Positions 1 to 10,247 of a DNA stretch of 64,000 bases are shown one piece after another. The position numbers were made by a program, and so were the translations under genes. Within the stretch, counting starts at the first letter, position 1, and every line of letters begins with the position of its first letter. The notes beneath the pieces are model-generated. The model did not search any database. It was not told where the DNA came from and saw nothing but the letters and a program-made list of their open reading frames with translations. Origin of the DNA: Plicaturopsis crispa FD-325 SS-3 (taxonomy: Eukaryota; Basidiomycota; Agaricomycetes; Amylocorticiales; Amylocorticiaceae); assembly GCA_000827205.1 (NCBI GenBank), contig KN832565.1, positions 436,000 through 499,999 of the forward strand. The letters run 5' to 3'.

Positions 1-965
1 CGCGGTCCATGTCGGACGGCTCGACAAAATACAATTATCCTAGCATAGTCGGTGACATGGGCAACGGCAGCGGCATGCTGCTCGCGAACCGCCCGCCGAT
101 GTCTACGCTGCCGTCGAGCTCGAGCATGATCATGAGCGTGGCTGAGCACGCGCGCTCACTCTCGTCCCCGAGCGCGCACTCGCTTAACCTGCCCTACACC
201 GCGCAGCCGCACCCAGGCTCGCCGCCCCCGAGCATAATGCGCTCTGTCAGCCCAGCCATGTCGGTGCAGCCTAGCACGAATGTCCCTTTCTCTGCGATGC
301 AGAGCAACGAGTGGGATGCAAGGACAACTGACGTGGTCTCTCCAATGGGTGTCGTCACTCCCACCGGCATGCTAACGCCCACTGGCATGATCTCTCCCAC
401 TGGCATGTATTCTTCAAGCGGCGACGAGCCCACTCAAGCTCTTTCGGACGATACTATCTCACCGGTGTCCCCTCCGCGCGCGCGCCTCAACCCCCCTGCG
501 TACTCGCGGCATGCCGACAGTCCCCCCGAGACGGTCGCGGGCGCCTCCGTGCCCTTCGCAGCGCCCGAAATACCCGAAGGCGGGATCGTGCCGTACGACG
601 TGCGCTCGACCGGCCACGCGCGAGGGGGGCAGACGGAGAAGGGCTCCTCCGACACGTCGTTCTCGAACACATCGTACTCGAACACGTCGTACTCGACGTT
701 CCACGCGAGCGCGGGCGACAGGAACACCAGCGTGGGCAGCGTGGACCAGATGAACGGTCTGCTCGGGAACCTCGGGCTGGGGTCGGATGCGGGCGAGTCG
801 ACGTACGATGGGGCCTCGGAGGGCGGGGAGACGTACCCGTCGAGCGTGCTCGGCGGGATGAGCAGCCGCTTGGGGCCGTCTACGCCGAGAAAGAGCGCCA
901 TGGGACGGGACATGAAGTTGGCCACTCCCATGGAGGACCATCGGGAGGATGATCCCGATGTCTAG
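1..965 (+). CDS. 3' end of a Ser/Pro-rich protein (partial)
   Basis: The frame is open from the window edge to a TAG at 963-965, so this is the last coding stretch of a gene that begins upstream; the ATG at 9 is probably internal. The visible 320 or so residues are disordered: rich in Ser, Pro, Gly and Thr, with no membrane segment or known domain. Around residues 115-133 there is a small tandem repeat of the form (T/S)PTGM(L/I), and the C-terminus is acidic. Many SP/TP sites suggest a phosphorylated cytoplasmic tail or linker, but that is inference. I do not recognise the family; the defining domain must lie to the left of the window. Confidence 0.6.
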   Translation, partial: RSMSDGSTKYNYPSIVGDMGNGSGMLLANRPPMSTLPSSSSMIMSVAEHARSLSSPSAHSLNLPYTAQPHPGSPPPSIMRSVSPAMSVQPSTNVPFSAMQSNEWDARTTDVVSPMGVVTPTGMLTPTGMISPTGMYSSSGDEPTQALSDDTISPVSPPRARLNPPAYSRHADSPPETVAGASVPFAAPEIPEGGIVPYDVRSTGHARGGQTEKGSSDTSFSNTSYSNTSYSTFHASAGDRNTSVGSVDQMNGLLGNLGLGSDAGESTYDGASEGGETYPSSVLGGMSSRLGPSTPRKSAMGRDMKLATPMEDHREDDPDV

Positions 966-2499
966 GCGCGGGATGGCTAGAGACATCTGTGAGCGCAACT
1001 TACGGTCAGCGCTTTACGGACAGGTGGTATTTATGACGGAAGATGTTTCCTTGTTTCTACTTATGGGTTTGGTGTATTGCTATCTGAGTATCTCTGTTTC
1101 ATTAGTGTCCATTACTTACTTTCCTTGACTATATTACACTGTCAGAAAATTCGCGGCGAATAAAATCTCAGTATAGACTCACATCGTCTCCGTGCAATAG
1201 CGACTTCGTTTAATGACCGCATGCGCGCTACGAGTGATCGTATAACGCCAGTAAGATTTCCGAAGAGATCCAGACAAACGATTCACGAGAGTACTCGAGA
1301 GGGGAGAGTGGATATCGGTGGCGAAGATCAAATGTGGCTTGTAGTGTCTTGTGCGTGCCAAGGTCGTGTCCGACTCTTCTGGCTCCAACCTCTGTAAGAT
1401 TTCCGAGCGGTAGGTAGCTGAAGAAAGCGGAGCTCTGGCGCTTAGCAAGTGCAGAAAGGAGGTACGAATCTTGGCAATCACCTTCACAACGAGTTTGCAC
1501 ACGGTGGGCTCCATAGTTCGAGTCGCGTCGAAATAACGAAGTCTTTCGAGCAGGCAGCCGACGACATGCGAACGCCACAAGCGTACTCGCGTTCGACTCG
1601 CGTACTTCACGGTCCCGCATGCACGCAAATACATATGTAATGCAGTATCCCAGGTTACCGTGGCATTTGCGCGTGGAGGAGACCTGGCAGTCAGACGCAT
1701 GCTCGCGGCGTGGTACCAAACGTCGGCTGGTCGAGGGCATTGGCTATAGCGGAGGGTGATCTCGATGACAGGTACGACTGAAACCACTTGGCTGAATAGA
1801 GCAGAATGAATCAAACTATGTGCTCATTGCTTACTGTGGGGTAAGCAGATGTGGATCACGATCTTCTGACGATAATTTGCTAGACCGCCGCCGGGAAACA
1901 AATGCCAAGACCGATCAATGGCCTCCCAAGGTTGAGCGTGTTGGACAAGTCTATCTGAGGGTTGGATAGAGTGTGGTGTAGATATATTGGATAGAGCAGT
2001 CTGGATGGAATACTCCAACCAAGAGCAGGATATCGAAAGGGGAGCTCCGGAAGTCTTTGCGCGCGACGTGGTACTACGCGTGGTCGCACCGGCCGCCCAA
2101 GTACTTAGTAGCGCTGCGGCTTAGCACTTGGACCGTTGGACGACGAGAGCAGGCTGGACGAGCCAAAGCCCAGTTTCTGGAGCCTCGAGTCGGATATCCC
2201 CGGAATCGCCTAAAGGCGCATGGACAGAGGTGACACCTCATGCCATGTGGGCATAGCATATACCCATTAGCATTAGAAAACTAGTGCGACTGCCATGGCA
2301 TTGCGGCGTCGCCTAGGCGTCATAGCAAAAGGACCTGACTGTGGCCAACGGGTTGCATCGTGGAGGACCATAGTCGGAGGACTCGAATGGATTCGAAAGA
2401 CAAAACAACGAACTTGAAATTTCGCGAGTCACGACGTCTTACTGATGTTTCAAACTCAGATGCAACTCAGATGTAAAGAAAGCTTTCGAAGTTTACAAA
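966..2499. other. Gene-poor stretch, no supported gene
   Basis: About 1.5 kb after the first gene. Minus-strand open frames at 1179-1814 overlap one another in two frames and show no domain, splice pattern or composition that would mark a gene. Positions 2450-2463 carry the module TCAAACTCAGATG, which recurs at 56247-56260, next to repeat copy A. Confidence 0.5.
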
Positions 2500-2647
2500 A
2501 AAGACTACAACAGATAGTCTCGGATCCATCCCCTCTGTGGCGGTCGGAGCTCGGAAGTCGGAGTCAAAAAACCTGTAAGGTTCACTCGCAAGCTCCTGCC
2601 ACAGAGGGTCTGGTGCATCCAGTATAGGCAGGGGGTAGCTAGGTCTT
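2500..2647 (-). repeat. Structured interspersed repeat, copy A
   Basis: When reverse-complemented, this aligns over about 150 bases with 3650-3803 (copy B), at roughly three quarters identity by eye. It folds on itself: the arm at 2531-2541 (CCCTCTGTGGC) pairs perfectly with 2598-2608, an inner arm at 2546-2551 (GGAGCT) pairs with 2591-2596, and a second hairpin pairs 2502-2507 (AGACTA) with 2515-2520. The unpaired middle, which contains GACTCCGACTTCCG on the minus strand, is the best conserved part. It is not a tRNA, and no coding potential is evident. It could be a fold-back MITE, a SINE-like element or an RNA-coding repeat. Confidence 0.65.
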
Positions 2648-3649
2648 GGCCTGGTCTTGGCTGCGCAAACTCGCGCACGACGTGCTCACCCTCTGCTTCG
2701 TTCCTCACCGTCTACGATCGCTCTGTATCTCAGTCTAGCTCTTTTGTGTCTTATGCTGCTGTGTGATATGCGAAACTCTCGCTTTTTTGACTTGACTGCT
2801 GCAGTTCTGAAGTAGGAGCCGCCGTCGCATGTCTGGCATGTTGCCAATCCCGAGGGCGATCTTGCGCCAAATCGCATTTTCCATTCAACCGATACTATCG
2901 AGGATGCTAATCACTACAGACGGGAAACAAGTGGTGTGTTACAATACCTGGCTTCTACTGTAAACGAGCATGCTAACCTGCGTCACCTCTCAGTTTACTC
3001 GTAACCTGCTGCGACCTGCTGCGACCAACGCTTCACACCATCACCCTGTACGCGCAGGATCCTTCTGTCGCCCGCCCATGCTGCTGTCCACGACAGCAGA
3101 ATAAACACGACACATGTCGCCGCCTAGGCCCGCGATGATACGGTGCCCATTCCCGCCGCCTCTCGACGCTGGCTCTCCCCCAGTGCAGTGACTCTTCGGC
3201 CTCGCGCCGTCATATCGTCAGCCACCCCGCTCGAGTACTTTTGGAACTCGCGCGTTGCATTTGGCAGTGCGTAGGGCATTCCTGACATCTTTCGACGCGA
3301 CGTTCTTGGTCTATCTGGTGCTGGCGATACGGCGCACAGTTAACCAGGGATTGGTTTGTGTTTTACGGGGTGGAGTCTCGGTCTAGTAGATCGAAGCAGT
3401 CACAGAGGACGATGCGCGCCAGCCGTGAGTTGGAGAGGATGTCGCGGGTGCGCAGTACACAGGGCCACGGTGTGCACAGTACATAGGCCACCCGTGCAAG
3501 TAATCTTGTTTTTGGTCTCTGTTTCTCTGCAGTAATATGAATCTCTACAATGCCATTTCTAGTCTTATGCTTGTCTGCAGAATGGGATATACGTGAGGTA
3601 CCATATGTTCACGTTGACGAAACGCAGAAGACATCGTGTTTGCGGTGGG
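2648..3649. other. 1 kb spacer between the two inverted repeat copies
   Basis: No supported gene. It holds a short direct repeat near 3003-3027 (ACCTGCTGCG twice in a row) and the 22-base imperfect tandem pair listed separately. Being flanked by oppositely oriented copies, it could be the interior of a larger element with long terminal inverted repeats, but it has no transposase-like frame. Confidence 0.4.
3448..3493. repeat. Imperfect tandem duplication of a 22-base unit
   Basis: GTGCGCAGTACACAGGGCCA.. at 3448-3469 is repeated as GTGCACAGTACATAGGCCAC.. at 3472-3493, with two bases between the units and only a few mismatches. No function can be assigned. Confidence 0.6.
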
Positions 3650-3803
3650 CAGACCTAGCTACCCCTTTCCTATACGAGATGCACCAGATCCTAGAGAGGC
3701 GAGCCCGCGAGTAAACCTTACACGATTTTTGACTCCGACTTCCGGGCTCCGACGCCTCTCAGGATCTGGAACCGAGATTATACAACAGATAACATCAGAC
3801 TAC
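3650..3803 (+). repeat. Structured interspersed repeat, copy B
   Basis: Inverted relative to copy A. The equivalent stem here pairs 3686-3692 (AGATCCT) with 3761-3767, then 3694-3700 (GAGAGGC) with 3754-3760, then after the same four-base bulge 3701-3706 (GAGCCC) with 3744-3749. The stem bases differ from those of copy A on both arms, yet pairing is kept. The loop ACCTTACA..TTTTTGACTCCGACTTCCG is nearly unchanged. Confidence 0.65.
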
Positions 3804-3819
3804 AAATCGTTTGTAGTCT
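3797..3819. repeat. Perfect 10-bp hairpin at the end of repeat copy B
   Basis: AGACTACAAA, a TCG loop, then TTTGTAGTCT: ten perfect base pairs with a three-base loop. It starts with the same AGACTA that opens the end hairpin of copy A. Confidence 0.7.
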
Positions 3820-4484
3820 ATTGAAGCGGCGTTCGAATTTTGAGGGTCAGCGAATGTCGTTTCTCGCCATCACGACAACACCGAGATGCTGTCCACTTAC
3901 TGTAAACGCTCATCTCGGTCGATTATCTCTTGCGTCTTCATATCTCACAGCCCGTTGTGCCCGAATAGCATGGAAACTTTCAGAGAAAAATGGAATACTA
4001 TTACTGCTCTGCGCGCATCCTGATTCCATATCCTATGATGCAAAAACGCTTCGGATAGCGAGCTGGTAGAACCGTGACCGTCACCATGTGCTATCAAAAA
4101 CCTTGCACATGGAACGCACCGACTTCGCCAGTCAGCGGTCAGCCACCATCCGTTCGACCTGAGTATAGTCTCCGTACCAACCAGCGAGCAACGGTAGCCG
4201 GTGCACGATCGTGCACGATCCGGAACTTTCTGTTGGCATATGGATCGCCTCTTTATCTTTGCGGGCGTGCTAGTTTTCGTGCTTCGGACCAATGCTGCCA
4301 TCATTCCGGGTGTGTCCCTATCACCCACTTTGGTCTCGTCCTCACCACGTTTGGAGCTAAGTTTTGGAGTTCCTGTGCATCCACATGCAGATACTATATA
4401 GCTTGTCCCGTCGAAGATTTGTCGCTGTTCAGGTATACTCGACGTTGCTCGCTCTGAACGTTGCCCGCGCACACTCCGGTGACC
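3820..4484. other. Upstream region of the oligopeptide transporter
   Basis: No gene is supported; the minus-strand frame at 3945-4580 overlaps the transporter's first exon and looks like chance. The region contains the 16-bp palindrome at 4201-4216. Confidence 0.45.
4201..4216. promoter_or_regulatory. 16-bp perfect palindrome upstream of the transporter
   Basis: GTGCACGATCGTGCAC reads the same on both strands and is also a one-and-a-half-fold direct repeat of GTGCACGATC. It sits about 270 bases before the transporter ATG, a plausible place for a dimeric regulator. The sequence is seen; a regulatory role is inference. Confidence 0.35.
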
Positions 4485-7400
4485 ATGCCGCACTACGAGA
4501 AACGGTCGAATCGTTTGTCTCGGGGCGCCGCCGTTCCCATATATACTGCTGAGGAAGGCAGATGGCATGTTGTTGACCATGCGAGCTCAAGCGTCCATAG
4601 GCCATGTGAGTCGTCGTTTTCGTCTTCTGCGTCTTTCTGGCTTGACATCGTCCCACCCCAGCGTTGGACGCCCCATCTGTCAGCACGACCGCACCACGGT
4701 CCCCCATGGCGACCCACTACGAGAAGCGGTCTAGTCGTGTATCCTACGAGATACCGCCGAACCGCACCTCACGAACGCCATCATATAACTACGAGGATGC
4801 ACGGTGGCAGGCTATAGAGAAGGGAAATAGGATATGTGAGTTTGCTCCCTATCTTGAAGCGCACGAGACTCATCATGATCTACAATAGCACAGGTGGTGG
4901 TAAGACAGCAGTCACAGCGGAAAATGCGCCTTATCTAACCTGCTTGTGCCTACAGGATGTAGTGGACGAATACGATGAATACGACCCGAATATCGATCTA
5001 GATACCAACTACGAACTAGGTACGTCCCATTAATTGGAGAAAATCTCAACTTCTCACACATGGATACAGAGGACGACTCCCCCTACCCTGAAGTTCGCTC
5101 GGCCGTGGCCAATGCAGACGATATCGACATGCCGTGTGGTACTTTTCGGGCATGGTTCTTGGGAATTATCTGGGCAGTCCTCATACCTGGCCTCAACCAA
5201 TTCTTCTTCTTTCGATATCCTGCTGTTTCTATTGGTCCCGTGCGTTTCTTTTCTTCTCTACTTAGTCAATTACTTACTCCAAGGGGCCACAGCTGGTAGC
5301 ACAACTCGTTTCTTTTCCCGTCGGTCAGCTATGGGCGCGCTTCCTACCTCGCACCAGCTTCCTCGGATTTTCAATCAACCCCGGTCCGTTTACGATCAAG
5401 GAGCACGTCCTCATCACGATCATGGCAGGTGTCGGAGCTGGCTCTGCATACGCTGTATGTATATTTCTTCTATTTGAATCCGCATTGCCTAAACTCGCCC
5501 CCGCAGACCGATATTATCGCCGTGCAGCGAGTGTATTACGACCAGACATACAGCTTTGCATACCAGTGGATGCTGGTCATGTCGACCCAGCTGATCGGGT
5601 TCTCGATCGGCGGTGTCGCACGGCGTTTCCTCGTTGCGCCACCGAGTATGATCTGGCCAGCAAACCTTGTCTACTGCACTCTCTTCAACACGTTACACTC
5701 CCAGGAATACGCCGGTATTGGTGGCAGAGGTGGCATGAGCCGTCAGCGGTTCTTTGCTTATTCATTCATCGGCGCCTTGGTCTGGTATTTCCTGCCAGGA
5801 TATCTCTTCACCGCGCTTTCAACATTCACATGGGTTTGCTGGATTCGACCGAATGACGTTGTGAGTGATCAAGCTCACCCTGTGTTGTGTTTCCGTACTA
5901 ATGTCCGCGTTACAGAAATTAAACCAGCTATTTGGATACAACAGCGGCCTTGGAATGTCCATGATTACTTTCGACTGGAGTCAGATTGCATATATTGGCA
6001 GCCCGTACGTATCATGCCATTTAAATGCATCTATGTTACTGACGATTCATGATCACGACATAGGCTTTCCACCCCGTGGTGGGCAGAGGCTAACATTGCA
6101 ATTGGCTTCGTGATATTCTTTTGTAAGATTGCCAGGTCTACGGTTCAACGTCACATACTAACGGTATCGCTTACCAGGGATTCTCGCACCCATTCTCTAT
6201 GTAACTACTACGCATATCGTTCTTCGCGCTGGTAACTGACTAACCGTTTCCTATAGTATTGCAACGTCTGGCACTCGCAATATATGCCCATATTGTCTCG
6301 CGGATCTTTCGACAATACTGGCGCTTCCTACAAGGTTCACCGCATTCTCACACCAGACTCGACTCTCGATCTGGACAAGTACAAGGCGTACAGTCCGCTC
6401 TTTATCAGCACAACATTTGCAGTATCGTACGGGTACGTCACTCTCATGCTCTAGTACCATTCCCTGCACCTAACAGCCCTGTCTGGATAGCTTGTCGTTC
6501 GCTTCGATAACCGCAACACTTGTGCACGCATTCCTTTATTTCCGAAAACAAATCTGTCGCCAGGCCACACGCTCGCTCGACGAGCAGCCGGACATCCACG
6601 CACGGCTCATGTCCAGATACCGCCAAGTGCCCGATTGGTGGTACATGGTTGTGTTTGGTGCGTATATGTTGCTTTTATCGTCATCAAATAGGTCTGTTAA
6701 CATGCCCCTCATAGCCATCATGTTTGCCTTTGGCGTCGTCAGCATCGAAGTATGGCCCACGCAGATGCCGGTGTGGGCATTCGTGCTTGCATTGGTCATC
6801 TCGTTCGTATATGTGCTGCCCATCGGCATGATCCAGGCCATTACGAACCAGCAGATTGGACTGAACGTCGTGACCGAGCTCGTCATTGGCTACATTCTTC
6901 CCGGCAGACCTATTGCTCTCATGCTGTTCAAGACATGGGGTTTCATTGTAAGCCTTTCATTCCGGTGTTCTGTTGACGTATCAGCTGATCAAATCCCTGG
7001 AAAAAGACCATGTCGCAGGCGCTGCAGTTCACGTCCGATTTCAAGCTTGGGCATTACATGAAAATTCCACCCCGAACCATGTTTGCGTGTCAGGTCGTTG
7101 CTACCGTCATCGCCGGCACCGTCCAACTCGGTGTACAAGCGTGGATGTTTACAAATATCCGTATGTGCTGTACTTGAAATTTTAGGGAAACTCGCGCTGA
7201 TGCAGTGACTGTAGCGGCCATGTGCGATCCCCGACAACCTGATGGCTTTACCTGCCCCGGAACGGAGGTGTTTTATGTCGCCAGCGTCATATGGGGAGTA
7301 ATCGGGCCTGCACTTCAATTCTCCAAAGGCCAGGTGTATTAGTGAGTTTATGGTTTTAAGCTGTCCATACAACATATACTGACCAACAATTTTCCAGTGG

Positions 7401-8060
7401 TGTGTGCTTTGTGTCTAGATTAATTTGCATTACTGATGCTAATGTGCGCCAGTTCTTGTGTATTTCTTCCTGTTCGGAGCTCTCCTTCCCATCATTCCTT
7501 GGGCTATCAGCAAGAAGTACCCTCACAGTTGCATCAAATACTTGAAGTGCGTCTATGTTTTATGTCCTCAACGTTGTTATTTTAATGTCATTTCCAGCAT
7601 TCCTATTCTGCTTGGTGGAACCGGATATATCCCCCCGGCCAACGCATCAGTACGAATCACTCTCATAGACTACCTCGTCACATTCTAATGCTTATTCCCT
7701 TCTGCAGAACTATGTTCCATGGGCGATCGTTGGCTTCATCTTCCAATATGTCATTCGCCGCCGCCACTTTGCTTGGTGGACGAAGTTCAACTACTGCTTG
7801 TCCGCGGCATTAGATTCGAGTGTCGCGATCGGAGCGGTGCTCATCTTCTTCTGCCTGCAGTTCCCCCGGAACGGGACTATCGGACAGGACACCATCCAAA
7901 GCTGGTGGGGGAATACCGTGTACCAGAACACAGCGGACTACCAGTCGCTGCCGCTGAAAACTGTGGCGGAGGGGTCGTATTTCGGGTACGTCTGCTTCAC
8001 ACAATGTCGCAAATTCCATAGGCTGATTACGGCTTATCCTGTAGTCCTGGATCATGGTAG
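4485..8060 (+). CDS. Oligopeptide transporter (OPT family)
   Basis: Proton-coupled plasma-membrane importer of small peptides, of the yeast OPT1/fission yeast Isp4 type. The diagnostic NPGPF motif follows exon joining near 5370-5385 (GFSINPGPFTIKEHVLI). Many hydrophobic segments follow, and the C-terminus is FGPGSW, typical of the family; it comes from a split exon (donor near 7986, acceptor just before 8045). About fifteen exons. The N-terminus is odd: 4485-4605 and 4662-4835 encode similar starts (HYEKRS.R.S then an acidic residue before RW). Both end in the same phase and can be read in series through a 56-bp intron, or the second ATG (near 4706) could serve as an alternative start. The next acceptor is probably the AG at 4961-4962. 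Family assignment is very secure; the N-terminal model is moderately so. Confidence 0.9.
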
Positions 8061-8230
8061 TATGTACTATGGAATGTATCTTATGCTCGGGATGCGTCCG
8101 TGTTGTTACCGTGTTGTGTGTATCTTTAGTAATTAATGACACTTATAGATTTACAAGTCACTTCGTTCATGGTTGGCAGCTGCCAATCATCAATGTCTTT
8201 CGACAGCGCCTCTGCGAACTGTAAGCGAGC

Positions 8231-9231
8231 TCAGGCTACACCGTCCGCCATCTTTCCGAGGAGTCTTTCCCGCAGTTGAATCAACTCCATCTGCTCATTG
8301 CGAGCGTTTAGCAATTTCAGTTTTGCTAAGCCCAAGTTCTTGTTTGGCATAAAGTCTCCCCGTGAGCATGCTAAAAACGCACACAAATGAGCACACGCAC
8401 AGGAGGTAGCCCTTGGAACGCCTTGACCTTCGCGCGTTTGACTTTGAGCTCCTGCTCTTTCTGCCGTATCCGCGCCTGTTGCGCCATGAGATCGCTTATA
8501 GTCACTGTGGGCTCGTAGGGCATTGCATTCTATTTTCCAAGTGACAGTAAGTGATTCAAGGCCAGAGGCATCATGGATGAAAAGGATCGCAGACCTTGAG
8601 CGTCTCCAGTTCTCTTTGGTACTCTTTGGCCTTCTTAATCATGGCCTCTTTGCGGCGTTCGAGAGAAGACGCAGTTTCACCCGTTTCTTGGTCTGCTTGT
8701 AAGACATCGGTCCATCTGTAAAGCGTAAGTGAGCGAGTCTCATTGACTTGATACTGTCACCATTCTAGTGCCACAGCTCACTTTGTGATGAGTTGCTCTT
8801 CATGCCGGACAGATGCAAGATGGTCACTCAAGCGGTGCTCAGCGTATTTCAGGTGATTTAGCGACCGTTTGACTGCCAACTCGTCAGAGGAGAGGCGTGT
8901 AATAGCTGAGGAATAACTAGGATATTGGTCTGGATGAGTGGTGCACGGTCAGGCGGCCTGATTCTCGTGTTACGCACGTCAAAAACGATAGCTCGTCCAG
9001 GCCAAGGACGTCCGCGACGCGAATCAAGATCCGCAGACGTTCCTCGTTGTCGGAGGACACGCCAGGAAGGCACGAGGATATGTGAGTGGCATTCTGAGCA
9101 TGCCCGCCATTGAGACACTTTAGACCATCTGCAGCTACAAAAGTGAGTCAGTACATACTTAGTATATGCTTGATTCTGCGCGTCAAGTTCATACCTTTGG
9201 TTTCGTACGCGCCTACTAATATGCTGGGCAT
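8231..9231 (-). CDS. Coiled-coil protein, possibly HAUS1-like (augmin subunit)
   Basis: About six exons on the minus strand give a protein of roughly 240 residues starting MPSILVGAYETK and ending LLGKMADGVA. The first 65 residues look globular. The rest is a nearly continuous coiled coil rich in Glu, Lys, Arg and Leu (for example RRKEAMIKKAKEYQREL and QQARIRQKEQELKVKRAKV). The order of elements, a long coil, a break containing a Pro (QGLPPNQELGLAKLKLLNAR) and a last short coil, resembles the C-terminal half of human HAUS1 by memory. If right, it would act in microtubule branching within the spindle. The similarity is weak and other kinetochore or spindle coiled-coil proteins remain possible. 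Its 3' end converges on the transporter gene. Confidence 0.5.
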
Positions 9232-9357
9232 TATTCGAATCAGCGTCTTACTGAGGTAGAGGTTGTAAGTAAGTAAGTTCGAATTTGAAGACCGGACACG
9301 CGTCGGCGCGCGAAATGTTTACGACGCGTCTCTTGTCTTCTTACTACCACTACTATC

Positions 9358-9776
9358 ATGAAAGTCAACGTCAAGCACTGGCACGCTGTCGCGCATTGGC
9401 GCTGGGACACCGGGACAGATGCAGCAGACGAGGAGGGCGATGTTTGTGGCATATGTCGCGTGCCTTACGAAGGCTGCTGTCCGGCGTGCAAAATCCCTGG
9501 AGACGATTGCCCACTTAGTTGCGTCCCTTCGTTTACCTCTCTGTTACGCGTCTAACCCCTCTGGGTTTGCAGTTTGGGGAGAGTGTACCCATGTCTTCCA
9601 CATGCACTGTCTCATCAAGTGGATTGGCACCGCGGCATCGAAGCAGCAGTGTCCAATGGATCGCCGTCCTTGGGGTACGCGTCCCTTCTATTACTTCCAC
9701 TATCTATTGCTCATTAACCTGGTTATCTGAAGTAACGGCGGAACGGAAAGTTGGTCAGAGTCAGCCGGCGTCTTGA
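9358..9776 (+). CDS. APC11: APC11, RING-H2 subunit of the anaphase-promoting complex
   Basis: Catalytic RING subunit that, with the cullin-like APC2, recruits the E2 and drives ubiquitination of cyclins and securin. Three exons (9358-9517, 9573-9674, 9733-9776) give about 101 residues. The start MKVNVKHWHAVAHWRWD matches the APC11 N-terminal strand that inserts in the cullin. Zinc ligands follow: CGICR, CCPACKIPGDDCPL, WGECTHVFHMHCLIKW and CPMDRRPW. The last ligand is Asp where human and budding yeast APC11 have Cys; Asp at this site is normal in the sister protein RBX1. Length fits the family plus a short C-terminal tail. The identification is very secure. Confidence 0.93.
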
Positions 9777-10247
9777 CCCTTCTGGCGCACTCCCGAATCA
9801 CCCATTCTTTCCGCTCAGCATTTGTATCGCTACCCCCGCATTCGCATGTTCCTCTGACTCTGTACTTATGATGAAATCCACACTCGCGGAGGCGTGTGAT
9901 GATCTGCCGCGTCTGCCAGGTCCGTTCAGGCTTTAGCTACCCCTCGATCCCCGGAAATTTCGGGTGCAGCCAACCGCGCTTGCCGACACGCTGATTACGA
10001 GTTGACTTACCGATGAGAACAACTACTACGTTCTCATGTCCCGCTACGTCGTAGGACAGTGTGAATTTGAACATTGAACATGAGAGAAACAGGCAGATGT
10101 GGAAAGACGACGCGCTTGGCCAGGCATCGTACCTTTCCCAGGCACCACCAAGTCACATCTCTGCTTCAATCTGTCGCACGTCGAGCGTCAAGCTCAAGCA
10201 GCACTTTCGCTGGCGTTTGTAGGATCTAGTCGTGTTACGCCTCTGCC
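9777..10247. other. Spacer between APC11 and the RGP1 homologue
   Basis: About 470 bases; nothing beyond presumed APC11 3' untranslated sequence and a promoter was seen. Confidence 0.4.

Noticed and set aside
434-998. Two minus-strand open frames of 165-179 codons
   Set aside because: They lie opposite the GC-rich coding tail of the first gene and have Arg/Pro-heavy shadow composition.
1179-1814. Minus-strand frame of 211 codons, with a second frame overlapping it
   Set aside because: No domain, splice pattern or balanced composition; two overlapping frames on the same strand suggest chance.
3945-4580. Minus-strand frame of 211 codons
   Set aside because: Overlaps the transporter's first exon and has no recognisable family.
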